DNA of 64,000 nt from Crocinitomicaceae bacterium (GCA_016709005.1 JADJEU010000020.1:62001-126000); one strand, 5' to 3'. Shown: positions 27,088 through 35,895, numbered from the stretch's first letter. The notes: a model not told the origin generated them from the sequence alone. Made by a program: numbers and translations.

Positions 27088-28371
27088 ATGAAAATACTAA
27101 GTGTATTCATTTTATTTTTTGGTGCATTTTCTGCGCTGAGTCAGTTTCAAAATGTGCAACTTCCGCTTCCTAAAAAAGCAACTTATTTTTATTCGCAGGT
27201 TGAGCCTTCTATTTATATCAATCCAAAAAATACAGATGAGATTATTGCCGGATCTGTGATGAATGATTATTATTATTCAGCAGACGGCGGTGCAACGTGG
27301 AAATCAAAATCAATTGAATCCAAATGGGGCGTGAACGGTGACCCCTGTATGTTGATTGATACGCTGGGCAGATATTATTATTTTCATCTTTCCAATATCA
27401 ATGATCAGGCCTTGATTGGCGGTATGGTTTGTCAGCGCTCGGATGTTTTAAAAGGAAAATTTAAATACGAAGGGCATACTGCCGTGAACGGAAAATTCCA
27501 CGACAAACAATGGGCCGTTGTCAATCCATACAACAATCACATTTACATGAGCTGGACACAGTTTGATGCCTATGATTCAGAAGATCCAAAAGATTTCAGT
27601 CACATTGTTTTTTCTAAAAGTGAAGACGGTGGAATCACCTGGTCAGATTTAAAACAAATTTCAAAGTCACCGGGTGATTGCCGCGACAACGATCAAACCG
27701 CTGAAGGTGCCGTGCCTGCTGTTGGACCGAATGGTGAAATTTATGTTGTGTGGTCACGCAATGATAGTTTGTGGTTTAATGTTTCGTTTGATGCTGGTGA
27801 AACATGGATGGAAAAAGAATCATTCGTCATGACGCAGCCGATGGGTTGGGTGATTGATATTCCCGGAATTTTCAGATGCAACGGATTACCTGTCACAGCG
27901 TGTGATAAAAGTAATTCTAAAAACCGCGGAACACTTTATTTGAATTGGGCCGATCAACGAAACGGAGTCGACAATACCGACATCTGGCTTTTAAAATCAA
28001 CCGACCAGGGAAAAACCTGGTCAGAACCAAAACGCGTAAACAATGACGATTCCAACCACCATCAATTTTTAACCTGGATGACCATCGATCAAACAAACGG
28101 CTATCTCTACTTTGTTTTTTACGATCGCAGAGAATCTGATAAAACAATGACCGACGTTTACCTGGCCTGGTCCAAAGACGGCGGTGAAACAATAGAAAAC
28201 ATCAAAATCAGCGAGTCCCCTTTCAAACCAAATCCGAAAATCTTTTTTGGCGATTACACCAACATTTCAGTTCACGCGGGTATAATAAGACCCATCTGGA
28301 CACGTTTACACGAAGGCAAGATTACACTGCACACCGCACTGATCAGCCAAAAAGATTTAGACAATAAATAA
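27088..28371 (+). CDS. Exported BNR-repeat (sialidase-like) protein
   Basis: A 427-residue protein with a signal peptide (MKILSVFILFFGAFSALSQ). Asp-box/BNR elements occur repeatedly: SADGGATWKS near residue 67, SEDGGITWSD near 175, FDAGETWMEKE near 235, STDQGKTWSEPK near 310 and SKDGGETIE near 370. These lie on the turns of a sialidase-type six-bladed propeller. The Arg triad of true sialidases is not evident, so enzymatic activity is doubtful. It begins 10 bp after tamL and could share its transcript. No T9SS sorting domain is present. Confidence 0.75.
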   Translation: MKILSVFILFFGAFSALSQFQNVQLPLPKKATYFYSQVEPSIYINPKNTDEIIAGSVMNDYYYSADGGATWKSKSIESKWGVNGDPCMLIDTLGRYYYFHLSNINDQALIGGMVCQRSDVLKGKFKYEGHTAVNGKFHDKQWAVVNPYNNHIYMSWTQFDAYDSEDPKDFSHIVFSKSEDGGITWSDLKQISKSPGDCRDNDQTAEGAVPAVGPNGEIYVVWSRNDSLWFNVSFDAGETWMEKESFVMTQPMGWVIDIPGIFRCNGLPVTACDKSNSKNRGTLYLNWADQRNGVDNTDIWLLKSTDQGKTWSEPKRVNNDDSNHHQFLTWMTIDQTNGYLYFVFYDRRESDKTMTDVYLAWSKDGGETIENIKISESPFKPNPKIFFGDYTNISVHAGIIRPIWTRLHEGKITLHTALISQKDLDNK

Positions 28372-28419
28372 AAAAATTGAAAAAATAATTTCGTCATTTT
28401 TTTTTCGATCGTTGAAGAA

Positions 28420-28608
28420 AAGAAAATGCCGGGTATCAAAACGTGACAAGCAAATTCGAAGCCGATTGCTAGTGAGATCGGGAAGCTCCGCATCCGTCAG
28501 CTGACGGAGGAGGAGATCACCCGACCGAACTTGCAAGCTGCGAGAATTTGCGCCAGAGCGTTTTGCAACCCTTGACTTTTTGGTACTTTTGTGTCAAGAC
28601 AAAAGTAC
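28420..28608 (-). repeat. Dispersed intergenic repeat, family A, copy 3
   Basis: On the minus strand the element begins GTACTTTTGTCTTGACACAA, with a perfect 8-bp stem (ACTTTTGT/ACAAAAGT), continues AAGGGTTGCAAAACGCTCTGGCG, GTCGGGTGATCTCCTCC, GGAGCTTCCCGATCTCACTAGC and ends CACGTTTTGATACCCGGCAT. A small secondary palindrome (CCGTCAGCTGACGG) is nested inside. It lies with copy 4 in the 602-bp gap between the BNR gene and the glycosyltransferase; nothing else is recognisable there. Confidence 0.78.
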
Positions 28609-28726
28609 GAAGAACACCGATCAGGAGAAGAATGTTACAACGATCTGAAATCAGTAAACAACATAAAATAGATTAAAAATTATTGAACAAAAAATCCTTG
28701 ATCAAAGTAAACAATTCGTTGATTGA

Positions 28727-28906
28727 AAGAAAATGCCGGGTATCAAAACGTGACAAGGAAAATGGAATAAAATTGTTAGTAAGACCGGGAAGCTGCGAAA
28801 TGCAATGGAGCAGATCACCCGGCCGCACTTACAATTTTAGACATTTGACGCCAGAGCGTTTTGCAACCCTTGACTTTTTGGTACTTTTGTGTCAAGACAA
28901 AAGTAC
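28727..28906 (-). repeat. Dispersed intergenic repeat, family A, copy 4
   Basis: A second copy in the same orientation as copy 3, about 120 bp away. The terminal stretches (GTACTTTTGTCTTGACACAA at one end, ACGTTTTGATACCCGGCATT at the other) are identical to copy 3, while the middle differs, so the two are not a recent tandem duplication. An 87-codon frame across it is not supported as a gene. Confidence 0.78.
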
Positions 28907-28973
28907 AGAGAACATGGATCAGGACAAGAATCGTAAAACCACCTGAACTAAAAAACACCGCTTAAAAAGATTA

Positions 28974-30920
28974 ATGAAATTATCCATCATCATAGTAAAC
29001 TACAACGTTGAATTCTTCCTTGAGCAATGCCTCATCTCCGTTTTCAAATCACTCGAGCACGTCTCCGGTGAAGTATTTGTAGTCGACAACAACTCCATTG
29101 ATGGATCAGTCGACATGGTGAAAGCAAAATTCCCCAACGTCATTTTAATTGAGAACAAAGACAACGCCGGTTTTTCACGCGCAAACAATCAAGCCCTGCG
29201 CATTGCAAAAGGCGAATATCATTTACTGCTCAACCCCGACACCATTGTTGAAGAAGATACTTTCAGCAAAGTAGTTGCTTTTATGGATGAACATCCAGAT
29301 GCTGGTGGTTTAGGTGTGAAAATGATTGACGGAAAAGGAAATTTTTTACCCGAATCCAAACGCGGTTTGCCGACTCCAAAAGATGCGTTTTATAAAATAT
29401 TTGGACTCTCTCGTTTGTTTCCAAAATCAAAAAAGTTTGGCCGTTATCACTTGTCTTATTTGAATGCAGACGAGGTGCACGAAATTGAAATTTTATCAGG
29501 AGCCTTTATGCTGATGCGCAAAACGGCTTTGGATAAAGTAGGTTTATTGGATGAAGCTTTTTTCATGTATGGCGAGGATATTGATTTGAGTTACCGCATT
29601 GTTTTAGGCGGATACAAAAATTACTACTTCCCTAAAACCTGCATCATTCACTACAAAGGTGAGAGTACCAAAAAAAGCAGTGTCAATTACGTTTTTGTTT
29701 TTTACAATGCCATGATCATTTTTGCGCGCAAACATTTCTCCAGTAAAAATGCGCGGCTGTTTTCGTTTTTAATCAACATGGCCATTTATTTCAGAGCCGG
29801 ACTTGCTTTGTTTAACCGACTTTTAAAACGCTCGGTGATTCCGGTGATTGATTTTGCGGCGATACTTTCTGGTTTGTTTTTGGTGAGTCATTTTTATGAG
29901 ATTAAAACGGGTGTCAATATTCCCGACTCACTTTTGAATACAGCCCTACCCGCTTATGCGGTGATTTGGTTTTTGTCTCAACTTTTTTCAGGGGGTTATG
30001 ATAAACCGGTGAAAATTTTGACCGGAATTTTAGGTGGACTCATTGGAACCGGACTTATTTTAATGATCTATGCCTTGCTTCCAAAAGAAGTTCAATTTTC
30101 ACGTTTGATTATTTTGATGGGCGGTGCATTTACCATCAGCTATTATCTTTTGTCACGTTTTGTATTTCATTTTTTGATTCCGGGTTATCGTATTGGCGGT
30201 GCTAAGAACAAACGTTTTGTGATTGTGGGTGATGCTGAAGAATCAGCGCGTGTAGAACAATTGTTACAACAAACCAATTCTAAAATTTCATCGGTAGAAT
30301 TTGTTTCAGCAGATGAAACCAAAGCCAACAAAAAATTTGCCGGAACTTTTAATCAGTTAGAACAAGTCGTTGAGATTCACAAAATTGACGAAGTGATTTT
30401 CTGCGCTAAAAATATCAGCTCACAAAATATTATTTCTTCCATGTTGAATTTGGAAGGATTAAAAGTAGATTTCAAAATTGCACAACCAGAGACGTCTTAT
30501 TTGATTGGCAGCAATTCCATTGACTCGCAAGGTGATTTGTATGTGATGGATTTGAACCGCATCAACAAGCCCGCCAACCAACGCAACAAGCGTTTGATTG
30601 ATGTTGCCGTAGCTTTAAAGATGATTTTATTAAGCCCCATTTTGATTTGGTTTTTCAAAAACAAATCACGCTTTTACAAAAATATGTTTGGTGTTTTATC
30701 TGGGCGATTATCCATGGTAGGATATGCACAAGTGCATCACATTTCCAGTTTAAAACTCCCCAAAATCCGCCGCGGAATTTTAACCGCCGCCATGCAATTT
30801 GATTCTGCCAAACAAGATGAAGATTCTATTTCACGCCTGAATTTAATCTATGCCAAAAACCATTCTGTGTTTATGGATTTGAGGATTATTTTTAGGAATT
30901 GGGGGAGGTTGGATTGGTGA
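28974..30920 (+). CDS. Glycosyltransferase family 2 fused to a sugar-transferase-like membrane region
   Basis: The 648-residue protein starts with a GT2 domain (residues 1-240): LSIIIVNYNVEFFLEQCL, DNAGFSRANNQALR, a LLLNPDT metal-binding motif and FFMYGEDIDLSYRI near the catalytic base. After a membrane segment region (about 260-400) comes a nucleotide-sugar-sensing-like part with FVIVGDAEESARVEQLL, then a C-terminus resembling polyprenyl-phosphate glycosyl-1-phosphate transferases (RLIDVAVALKMILLSPILIWF, GRLSMVGYAQVHH). The catalytic DE pair of that family is not evident, so this half is probably degenerate. Likely role: addition of a sugar to a lipid-linked surface glycan. No other glycan genes are adjacent. 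Confidence 0.82.
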   Translation: MKLSIIIVNYNVEFFLEQCLISVFKSLEHVSGEVFVVDNNSIDGSVDMVKAKFPNVILIENKDNAGFSRANNQALRIAKGEYHLLLNPDTIVEEDTFSKVVAFMDEHPDAGGLGVKMIDGKGNFLPESKRGLPTPKDAFYKIFGLSRLFPKSKKFGRYHLSYLNADEVHEIEILSGAFMLMRKTALDKVGLLDEAFFMYGEDIDLSYRIVLGGYKNYYFPKTCIIHYKGESTKKSSVNYVFVFYNAMIIFARKHFSSKNARLFSFLINMAIYFRAGLALFNRLLKRSVIPVIDFAAILSGLFLVSHFYEIKTGVNIPDSLLNTALPAYAVIWFLSQLFSGGYDKPVKILTGILGGLIGTGLILMIYALLPKEVQFSRLIILMGGAFTISYYLLSRFVFHFLIPGYRIGGAKNKRFVIVGDAEESARVEQLLQQTNSKISSVEFVSADETKANKKFAGTFNQLEQVVEIHKIDEVIFCAKNISSQNIISSMLNLEGLKVDFKIAQPETSYLIGSNSIDSQGDLYVMDLNRINKPANQRNKRLIDVAVALKMILLSPILIWFFKNKSRFYKNMFGVLSGRLSMVGYAQVHHISSLKLPKIRRGILTAAMQFDSAKQDEDSISRLNLIYAKNHSVFMDLRIIFRNWGRLDW

Positions 30921-31039
30921 GTATTTTATCCCACTCAAAAAAGAACATTTTTGACTCAAAAAATGCTCAGACATCTTGACTTATTTTCAACCAAATGCTT
31001 GCAAAACTAAACCTGATTCGCCTTCAGCTTTACCAACCT

Positions 31040-31787
31040 TTATAGTTCACTAGCCATTTTATTTATAAGGTCTATACACACTCCCAAAAGATCTTGTGCA
31101 CTTTCAATGTCGTATTTTGCTTCTGGATGTTGAGTCGGATTTCTATACGACACTCTAACAAGATCTAAGGTATTAAGAATTGTTTCACTAGGCTTATTAG
31201 ATGTTAGAGCTCTCAATTGCGCACTCATTGATCCCCACATAGGTTTTTCGAGTCTATCCGTAGGCCTATACTTAAAGTAGAAGTTTTTCAAAGTATCTTC
31301 AGTTGCTCTTAAGACATGAAATGCTGATGCAGTAGCTTCACCATAAAGTATGCAGCGGCAGGAACAGGTAAAGTCAAACTTCGCTATGTCTGACAATTTC
31401 CCAAAGATATCTTTTTTTAAGTAGGTTTTCTGGACTGTTAATTAAATACTCAGAGGTGAATCTTCTAGTTGGAGTTGTCAAAACAAATTTGGCAGACGCC
31501 TCAGCAAATATTGTTGATTCTAAATTCATGATGTGCGATCTTAGGAAATCATGGCTCGCTGGGTCTAGATATTGTGTATCTGAAATTTCTAAAGAAAGTT
31601 GTTTTAATTGTTTCACAATATAATCGAGACCAAATTCAGCTACCTGCATTTGACCATTAACCAGAGTCGCTTTGAGTTCGCCTAGGCCTTCGAAAACTTC
31701 TCGTTTTGAAGTTTCTCGAGGAAGAGACGAAAAGTAGCGTACAAGCAACCCAATGAGGACGTAGTCATAACTAATTTGTTTATTCAT
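31040..31787 (-). pseudogene. HEPN-motif protein, probable RNase effector; frame interrupted in a T run
   Basis: Two overlapping frames join into one protein of about 248 residues if one base is removed from the seven-T run at 31412-31418, giving LLKKDIFGKLSDIAKFDF across the junction. The C-terminal part reads CILYGEATASAFHVLRATEDTLKNFYFKY, then RNPTQH (encoded by 31127-31144) and HPEAKYDIESAQDLLGVCIDLI. RNPTQH fits the R-x4-H active-site motif of HEPN ribonucleases, and the surrounding helices fit a DUF4145-like HEPN layout. The N-terminal half is not recognised. It lies 26 bp downstream of a trypsin-like protease gene on the same strand, suggesting a two-gene unit. HEPN function is inferred from the motif; no experimental support. 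Confidence 0.6.
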
Positions 31788-31813
31788 AGAATCGCCTTTT
31801 GAACTTTAAGTAT

Positions 31814-32629
31814 TCAAATTAACTTGGATTTTTGGAATTGCTCTATCGTTTCGTTAATATGATCAACTTGTTCGATTGCTGTCAAACCTGAATTTTCTTC
31901 GAAAGTTATTCTTGGCCTATTGGTCTGACTACTTATTGCAACATCTTGATAAGGGATATAACTCTTGACCATTCCAATTAGACCCGACTTATTGTTTGGT
32001 TTCGTTCCTTTGAGAGCTGTGACCTCAGGTTTTATGAAAATTGGTCCACCGCTGTTTCCTGGAAAAACAAGTATATTGCACAAAAAGTCCTTCTTTCGAC
32101 TTTCATATATGTCCCTGATTCTCGCTATACAGCCTTCACGTACAATTACATATTGACGATCAGTGTCTATTAAACCCATTGGAAAGCCTAAAGCAAATAT
32201 TCCATTGCCTTCTGAAATTTCCATTTCTTTAAGTTGTGGAATAGTAAATGCCGTTTCATCATTCTTAATGAATGTGAATTTCATTCCTGCATCTTCAATA
32301 AGTTTGATATTTATTTGAGTAACGGCCACATCAATTTCAGGATTTGTATGCCCTCGCCAGGTTTCTTTTCCCTCGTTTTTTAGATTTAATTGGAAATCCT
32401 TTGAGGCTTGATCTGAATGTGGATTGAACTTTAGAATTATAGACTCTAGATTTTTTAGCACATGTTTATTAGTAACTAAATAGATATTATAGAATTTTAT
32501 ATCTCCATTTTGAGTTCCATTAAAAACCCCATAAAGAAATCCTGTTCCAATCCATTTTTTTCTGGTTGAATCTATATTTATTCCAATTGCAACGACAGCA
32601 TCGATAGATTGCGGATGTAATAAGGCCAT
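31814..32629 (-). CDS. Trypsin-like serine protease, cytoplasmic
   Basis: A 271-residue protein with the complete chymotrypsin-fold triad: His56 in YLVTNKHVL, Asp100 in EIDVAVTQI and Ser193 in FPGNSGGPIF, with GTGFLY at the first strand and FALGFPMGL before the serine. There is no signal peptide and no PDZ domain, unlike DegP-type proteases, so it is likely intracellular. It starts at ATG 32629 and is followed after 26 bp by a HEPN-motif gene. Such intracellular trypsin-like domains are seen as components of bacterial conflict systems, where they cleave a partner or themselves. A defence role here is inference from context. Confidence 0.85.
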   Translation of the reverse strand: MALLHPQSIDAVVAIGINIDSTRKKWIGTGFLYGVFNGTQNGDIKFYNIYLVTNKHVLKNLESIILKFNPHSDQASKDFQLNLKNEGKETWRGHTNPEIDVAVTQINIKLIEDAGMKFTFIKNDETAFTIPQLKEMEISEGNGIFALGFPMGLIDTDRQYVIVREGCIARIRDIYESRKKDFLCNILVFPGNSGGPIFIKPEVTALKGTKPNNKSGLIGMVKSYIPYQDVAISSQTNRPRITFEENSGLTAIEQVDHINETIEQFQKSKLI

Positions 32630-32761
32630 ATAATTTTTTTAAAATTTTCTGTTTTTTCATTTGTACTCATTTGAAGCCGAAAACTATTTGCCGGCATCAA
32701 GCTTTATTAATTGTTCAAATGTTTCTCTTTTCACTGTCCGCCCTCTATCACAAAACTCGTG

Positions 32762-33169
32762 TTAGGCGTTGTTATTTTCGCTTCCGCTTTTCTCAGTCGT
32801 GCTATGTGTGTTTTTAATAATTCCAAGCAAATAGTCCAGTGAAGACTTGCTCCAATAAGTGACAATTCTAATTATTGTCCAGACCAGCCATATAAATGAC
32901 AGAATTATTCCAATAATAAAAATAGCTTCCCATGTGTTTTTGGGAATCTCGAAAAAATCTTTAAAGTCTGCGGTTAATTTGGCGAGTAACATAGTTAAGA
33001 ACAATGATAACGGATTTAACCAAGATGTTTTGAGGTCTAGATATTTTTGATTTTTAATCAAAATATTTTCAAGTTTATCCTCGGTAATTTCAATAAGGTC
33101 TGACTTTGTGTTTGATCTTTTTTTATCGACAAATTTGTCTTCTGGATCAGTATAGGTCGTTTTAGCCAT
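32762..33169 (-). CDS. Two-helix membrane protein, unknown, in cassette-like pair
   Basis: A 135-residue protein from ATG 33169 (MAKTTYTDPEDKF); a longer frame exists but overlaps the upstream gene completely at its start. The N-terminal 45 residues are charged, followed by a hydrophobic segment LNPLSLFLTMLLAKL, then a strong membrane helix AIFIIGIILSFIWLVWTII and a polar tail. The start overlaps the stop of the zinc-ribbon gene by 8 bp, so the two are coupled. Its TAA stop lies within GCCTAAC (32767-32761 on the minus strand), which fits one half of an integron recombination site. No family recognised. Confidence 0.6.
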   Translation of the reverse strand: MAKTTYTDPEDKFVDKKRSNTKSDLIEITEDKLENILIKNQKYLDLKTSWLNPLSLFLTMLLAKLTADFKDFFEIPKNTWEAIFIIGIILSFIWLVWTIIRIVTYWSKSSLDYLLGIIKNTHSTTEKSGSENNNA

Positions 33170-33440
33170 TTTGCCCCTCCTTTTCTTCTTTATTCTCAAA
33201 TGGTTTAAATGCACCAACTGCATGAGATATAAGAGCGCCACAATTACTGCAAACAACTAAAATAGCAGGAATATTAGGTCCGCCCAATACTGTTCCATCC
33301 AGTTTTTCTTGGATTGGAAAATACGAATAACCGTCAATTAGTGAGAAGCTGTTATGCCCGCACCTATGACAAGGATTTTGAGCGTTCCTCTTTAACAATT
33401 CATCAATATACTCCAGCCGATTAAATTTTTTATCTTCCAT
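33162..33440 (-). CDS. Small zinc-ribbon protein, unknown
   Basis: A 92-residue protein with two CxxC knuckles, Cys24/Cys27 in CHRCGH and Cys64/Cys67 in CSNCGALI, consistent with one structural zinc. The remainder is short and polar. It overlaps the membrane-protein gene downstream by 8 bp. A repeat with attC-like ends lies 37 bp upstream of its ATG. The pair resembles other accessory zinc-ribbon/membrane gene pairs, but no function can be assigned. Confidence 0.65.
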   Translation of the reverse strand: MEDKKFNRLEYIDELLKRNAQNPCHRCGHNSFSLIDGYSYFPIQEKLDGTVLGGPNIPAILVVCSNCGALISHAVGAFKPFENKEEKEGQNG

Positions 33441-33476
33441 TAATTCTTAATTTATTTTTTTTTACTTATTAATATC

Positions 33477-33653
33477 GCCTAACGGACTACGCATTAAAGC
33501 ATTAGCGAAGCTTTGATTAAATGTACTAAACTTAATGCTAACCCACCAAGCTGGACAAAAACTTTATTAATAAATTTTTGTGCAGCGCGCTGCTTTTAAA
33601 CACTGAAATTGGAGAACCTTAGCGCCTTTACTTTTTTATGCGGTGTTATAGGC
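33477..33653 (-). repeat. Dispersed repeat family B, copy 2, with attC-like ends
   Basis: On the minus strand the element starts GCCTATAACACCGCATAA, 4 bases after the stop of the DUF5677 gene, contains the family B core (GCGCTAAGG, TTCTCCAATTTCAGT, AGCAGCGCGCTGCACAAAAA, AGCTTGGTGGG, AGCATTAAGTTTAGTACATT) and ends GCGTAGTCCGTTAGGC. GTTAGGC conforms to the integron core-site consensus GTTRRRY, and the two ends form an imperfect inverted repeat (GCCTA..AAC / GTTAGGC and CGCAT / ATGCG). The next gene pair starts 37 bp later. It may be an attC-type site or a MITE-like element; no integrase is in the window. Confidence 0.5.
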
Positions 33654-33657
33654 AGGT

Positions 33658-34587
33658 TTATTCTTCTTCATTGAGATTAAAATTCTCTGCAATCTCTTTC
33701 CAGGCAAATACGATTGGATAAATATTCATGTCCTTTTTTACAGATTCGAGTATTGGAAATATTTTAATATAGTCAATCATGTTTTTGGCTAATATCATCA
33801 TTAATACCCCCATAGAAGAATATATCATCTCCTTCTGTTTCTCGATAGTTTCGTTCTGTTGAACTTGAATTACAGAAAGTCGTCCGGAATGTGCATGACT
33901 ACAGAGATATTTGTACTGTTGCGAAAAAAAAATCCGGATTAAAACCGGCCTCAACGGCGAGATCAAACCAAGTAAATCCCGCCCGCCAATTCCCATCAAT
34001 TATATGTTTTTGTCTCTTGGAATTTAAATTATTAAAGGCATCTAATGACTTTATTTGTTTAATTCTATTCTGAGCTCTTTCAATTTCTTTTTCTTTCAAT
34101 ATTACGTGCTCTTCTAGCTTTGCAACAAAACTTGCGCGCTCAAGATAACCAGCTAAGTCCCATGACAAGAAACGAAGTTCTCTTTTCTTATCATCTTCTT
34201 CTGCTACAAAGACATGATTAAAAGTCAAGTAGGTCTCCATTGCTGCACGCGTCAAAATGGCAATAGATGCAATATCGATTTTCGGTTCGTATATTTTATT
34301 TTGCAATTTGAGCTGGTAGCCTTGGATCAAATGTCGAGCACTAATCACATGATTAATGATTTTTTTCCTAATCCTTCAGCAAGGTGCATTTCGACAATTG
34401 ACTTCTCAACCATGTTACCCCTCAACATGTTTCCAATCTGAATAGATGAGTGGATTAAAAGATCAAAGTCAACTTCGTAATTCTTGTCCATTTTACTTGC
34501 CTGTAACCAATGAATAAAGTTAACAAAACTATTAACCTGCTGATTTAATGAAACTAACGATGTAAAAAAAACAACATTCACCTCCAA
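33658..34587 (-). pseudogene. DUF5677-like protein, frame interrupted at two homopolymers
   Basis: Three overlapping frames join into about 309 residues if a base is added to the seven-T run at 34360-34366 (joining HLAEGLGKK to IINHVISARHLIQG) and one is removed from the nine-A run at 33924-33932 (joining AGFNPDFF to SQQYKYLCSHAHSGRL). The result resembles DUF5677-type proteins: helical, with an ILTRAAMETYLTFNHVF segment and a late YKYLCSHAH segment. DUF5677 proteins have been noted in accessory and defence-rich regions, but no activity is established. The N-terminal start is uncertain: TTG 34587 opens the frame beside an eight-T run. It directly precedes repeat B copy 2. Confidence 0.5.
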
Positions 34588-34814
34588 ATTAAGCTCAACT
34601 TATCAACACAAAAAACAACACCCCAATTTTCCCAACGCATCAAAAAATAATTTTACCGTTGCTTTTTTGTGAAATGCGCAAATGAAAAGGAAGGGCCTGT
34701 TGAAAAGTATTTTTTTACAACAATTTAAAATGCAGACAAATTAACGCTTGAATGCGCAACAAAAAAACATCTTCTCCAAAAAAGGCTTATAAAATTTTGG
34801 CGCTGCCTCTAATC

Positions 34815-35681
34815 TTACTCAGCCATTTTGTTTTTCGTTTTTTTAATTGGAAAAACCTGAAAGCGTCTTGAAACTTCCCAATAGAAACCTGAACCGCGGG
34901 ACATAAGACCGGTGCCACTGTGAACAAATTCACCGTTGATAGTATATTCATGAACATATTCAATCCTGCTTATCGTACCTAATCCTTGAATAAAAAAGGC
35001 ATTTAATGAGACTAAATATTTCTTCTTCCAATAAAAATCATTTTCGAATCCTATTTTCACAAAAGCATTTATTCTTCTTTCTTGAAATGGTTGTACATAT
35101 GTTCTAAGGAGCATATCACCGTTAGAACTTACCGGCAAATTCCATTCTTGCGGAAAGATCGTTGTCCAATCATTGCGATTTATAAAAGCACCTGCTCCAA
35201 CAGAAAACCAACTTTTCATGAATGAATGATTGTCTAAAATTCTGAAACTATAATTTAAGGTAATACGGCTTATACCAATACCATAATAAGTCATTCCGTA
35301 TCCAAAATGCGCTTCGTCGTAATAAGATCTGAAGAATGAACTTGCCTTATAATTTGCAACATCTTTGTGAAAGGATAATTGCATAAATCGCGATCCGCTT
35401 TTATTCATTAATCCCAAAGAAATTCCATAACTAAAAGCCGGATGCTTTATAATTCTAGAATTAAATGCAACTGCATAAGGCTGATAAAAATATTGGTTTT
35501 CGAAAATATTTTTTTGTGTATTGTTTAAACTGGCCGGATCAACAAAAGCGATAGCCGTTTTGAAATTAAAACTCGGCGTGATGAAAAATTTCAGTTGTCC
35601 ATAACTTGAACCTGCATGGATCAAAGCAAATAGAATGAAACCTGATTTTAATTTTGACAGTCTTTCAATGAGTAACAGCAT
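34815..35681 (-). CDS. Probable outer-membrane beta-barrel protein
   Basis: A 288-residue exported protein. A signal-like segment (SGFILFALIHAGSSYGQ) is followed by amphipathic strands rich in aromatic residues, such as FSYGISLGLMNKSGS, FGYGMTYYGIGISRITLNYSF and KYLVSLNAFFIQGLGTISRI. There is no domain I recognise. The 226-bp gap upstream of this gene, toward the DUF5677 gene, is AT-rich with no further feature. A second barrel-like gene of the same strand lies upstream, and the two may be distant relatives. Role unknown. Confidence 0.6.
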   Translation of the reverse strand: MLLLIERLSKLKSGFILFALIHAGSSYGQLKFFITPSFNFKTAIAFVDPASLNNTQKNIFENQYFYQPYAVAFNSRIIKHPAFSYGISLGLMNKSGSRFMQLSFHKDVANYKASSFFRSYYDEAHFGYGMTYYGIGISRITLNYSFRILDNHSFMKSWFSVGAGAFINRNDWTTIFPQEWNLPVSSNGDMLLRTYVQPFQERRINAFVKIGFENDFYWKKKYLVSLNAFFIQGLGTISRIEYVHEYTINGEFVHSGTGLMSRGSGFYWEVSRRFQVFPIKKTKNKMAE

Positions 35682-35782
35682 GTCTAAGTTTTAAATGATG
35701 TTACAAGAATAAGCTATTCTGCCAAAGAAAAAACGGCTAACTATTGAACGGTAATAAATAAGATTTGTTCAGTGGTGACAGA

Positions 35783-35895
35783 TCACCCCGCCACCTCAAT
35801 CCAATTTTTCACCAGCCAAACCAAATCTTTTTCTTTTGCTTTGATATCGTTCTTATCTGTGAACGTAAGTATAGCGCGATCTTTTGCATCCTATC
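35783..35895 (-). pseudogene. Duplicated 3' remnant of the DUF1801 gene
   Basis: About 110 bases here, including CACCCCGCCACCTCAATCCA and GATATCGTTCTTATCTGTGA, repeat the 3' end of the DUF1801 gene at 36677-36787 almost exactly and in the same orientation. On the minus strand the copy still reads the C-terminal VWLVKNWIEVAG. It diverges just past the GCGCGATCTTTTGC block. The two copies flank the outer-membrane-like gene at 35918-36559 as direct repeats. Confidence 0.75.

Noticed and set aside
28683..28946. An 87-codon plus-strand frame.
   Set aside because: It lies across repeat family A copy 4 and its protein has no family resemblance; the other repeat copies do not conserve it.
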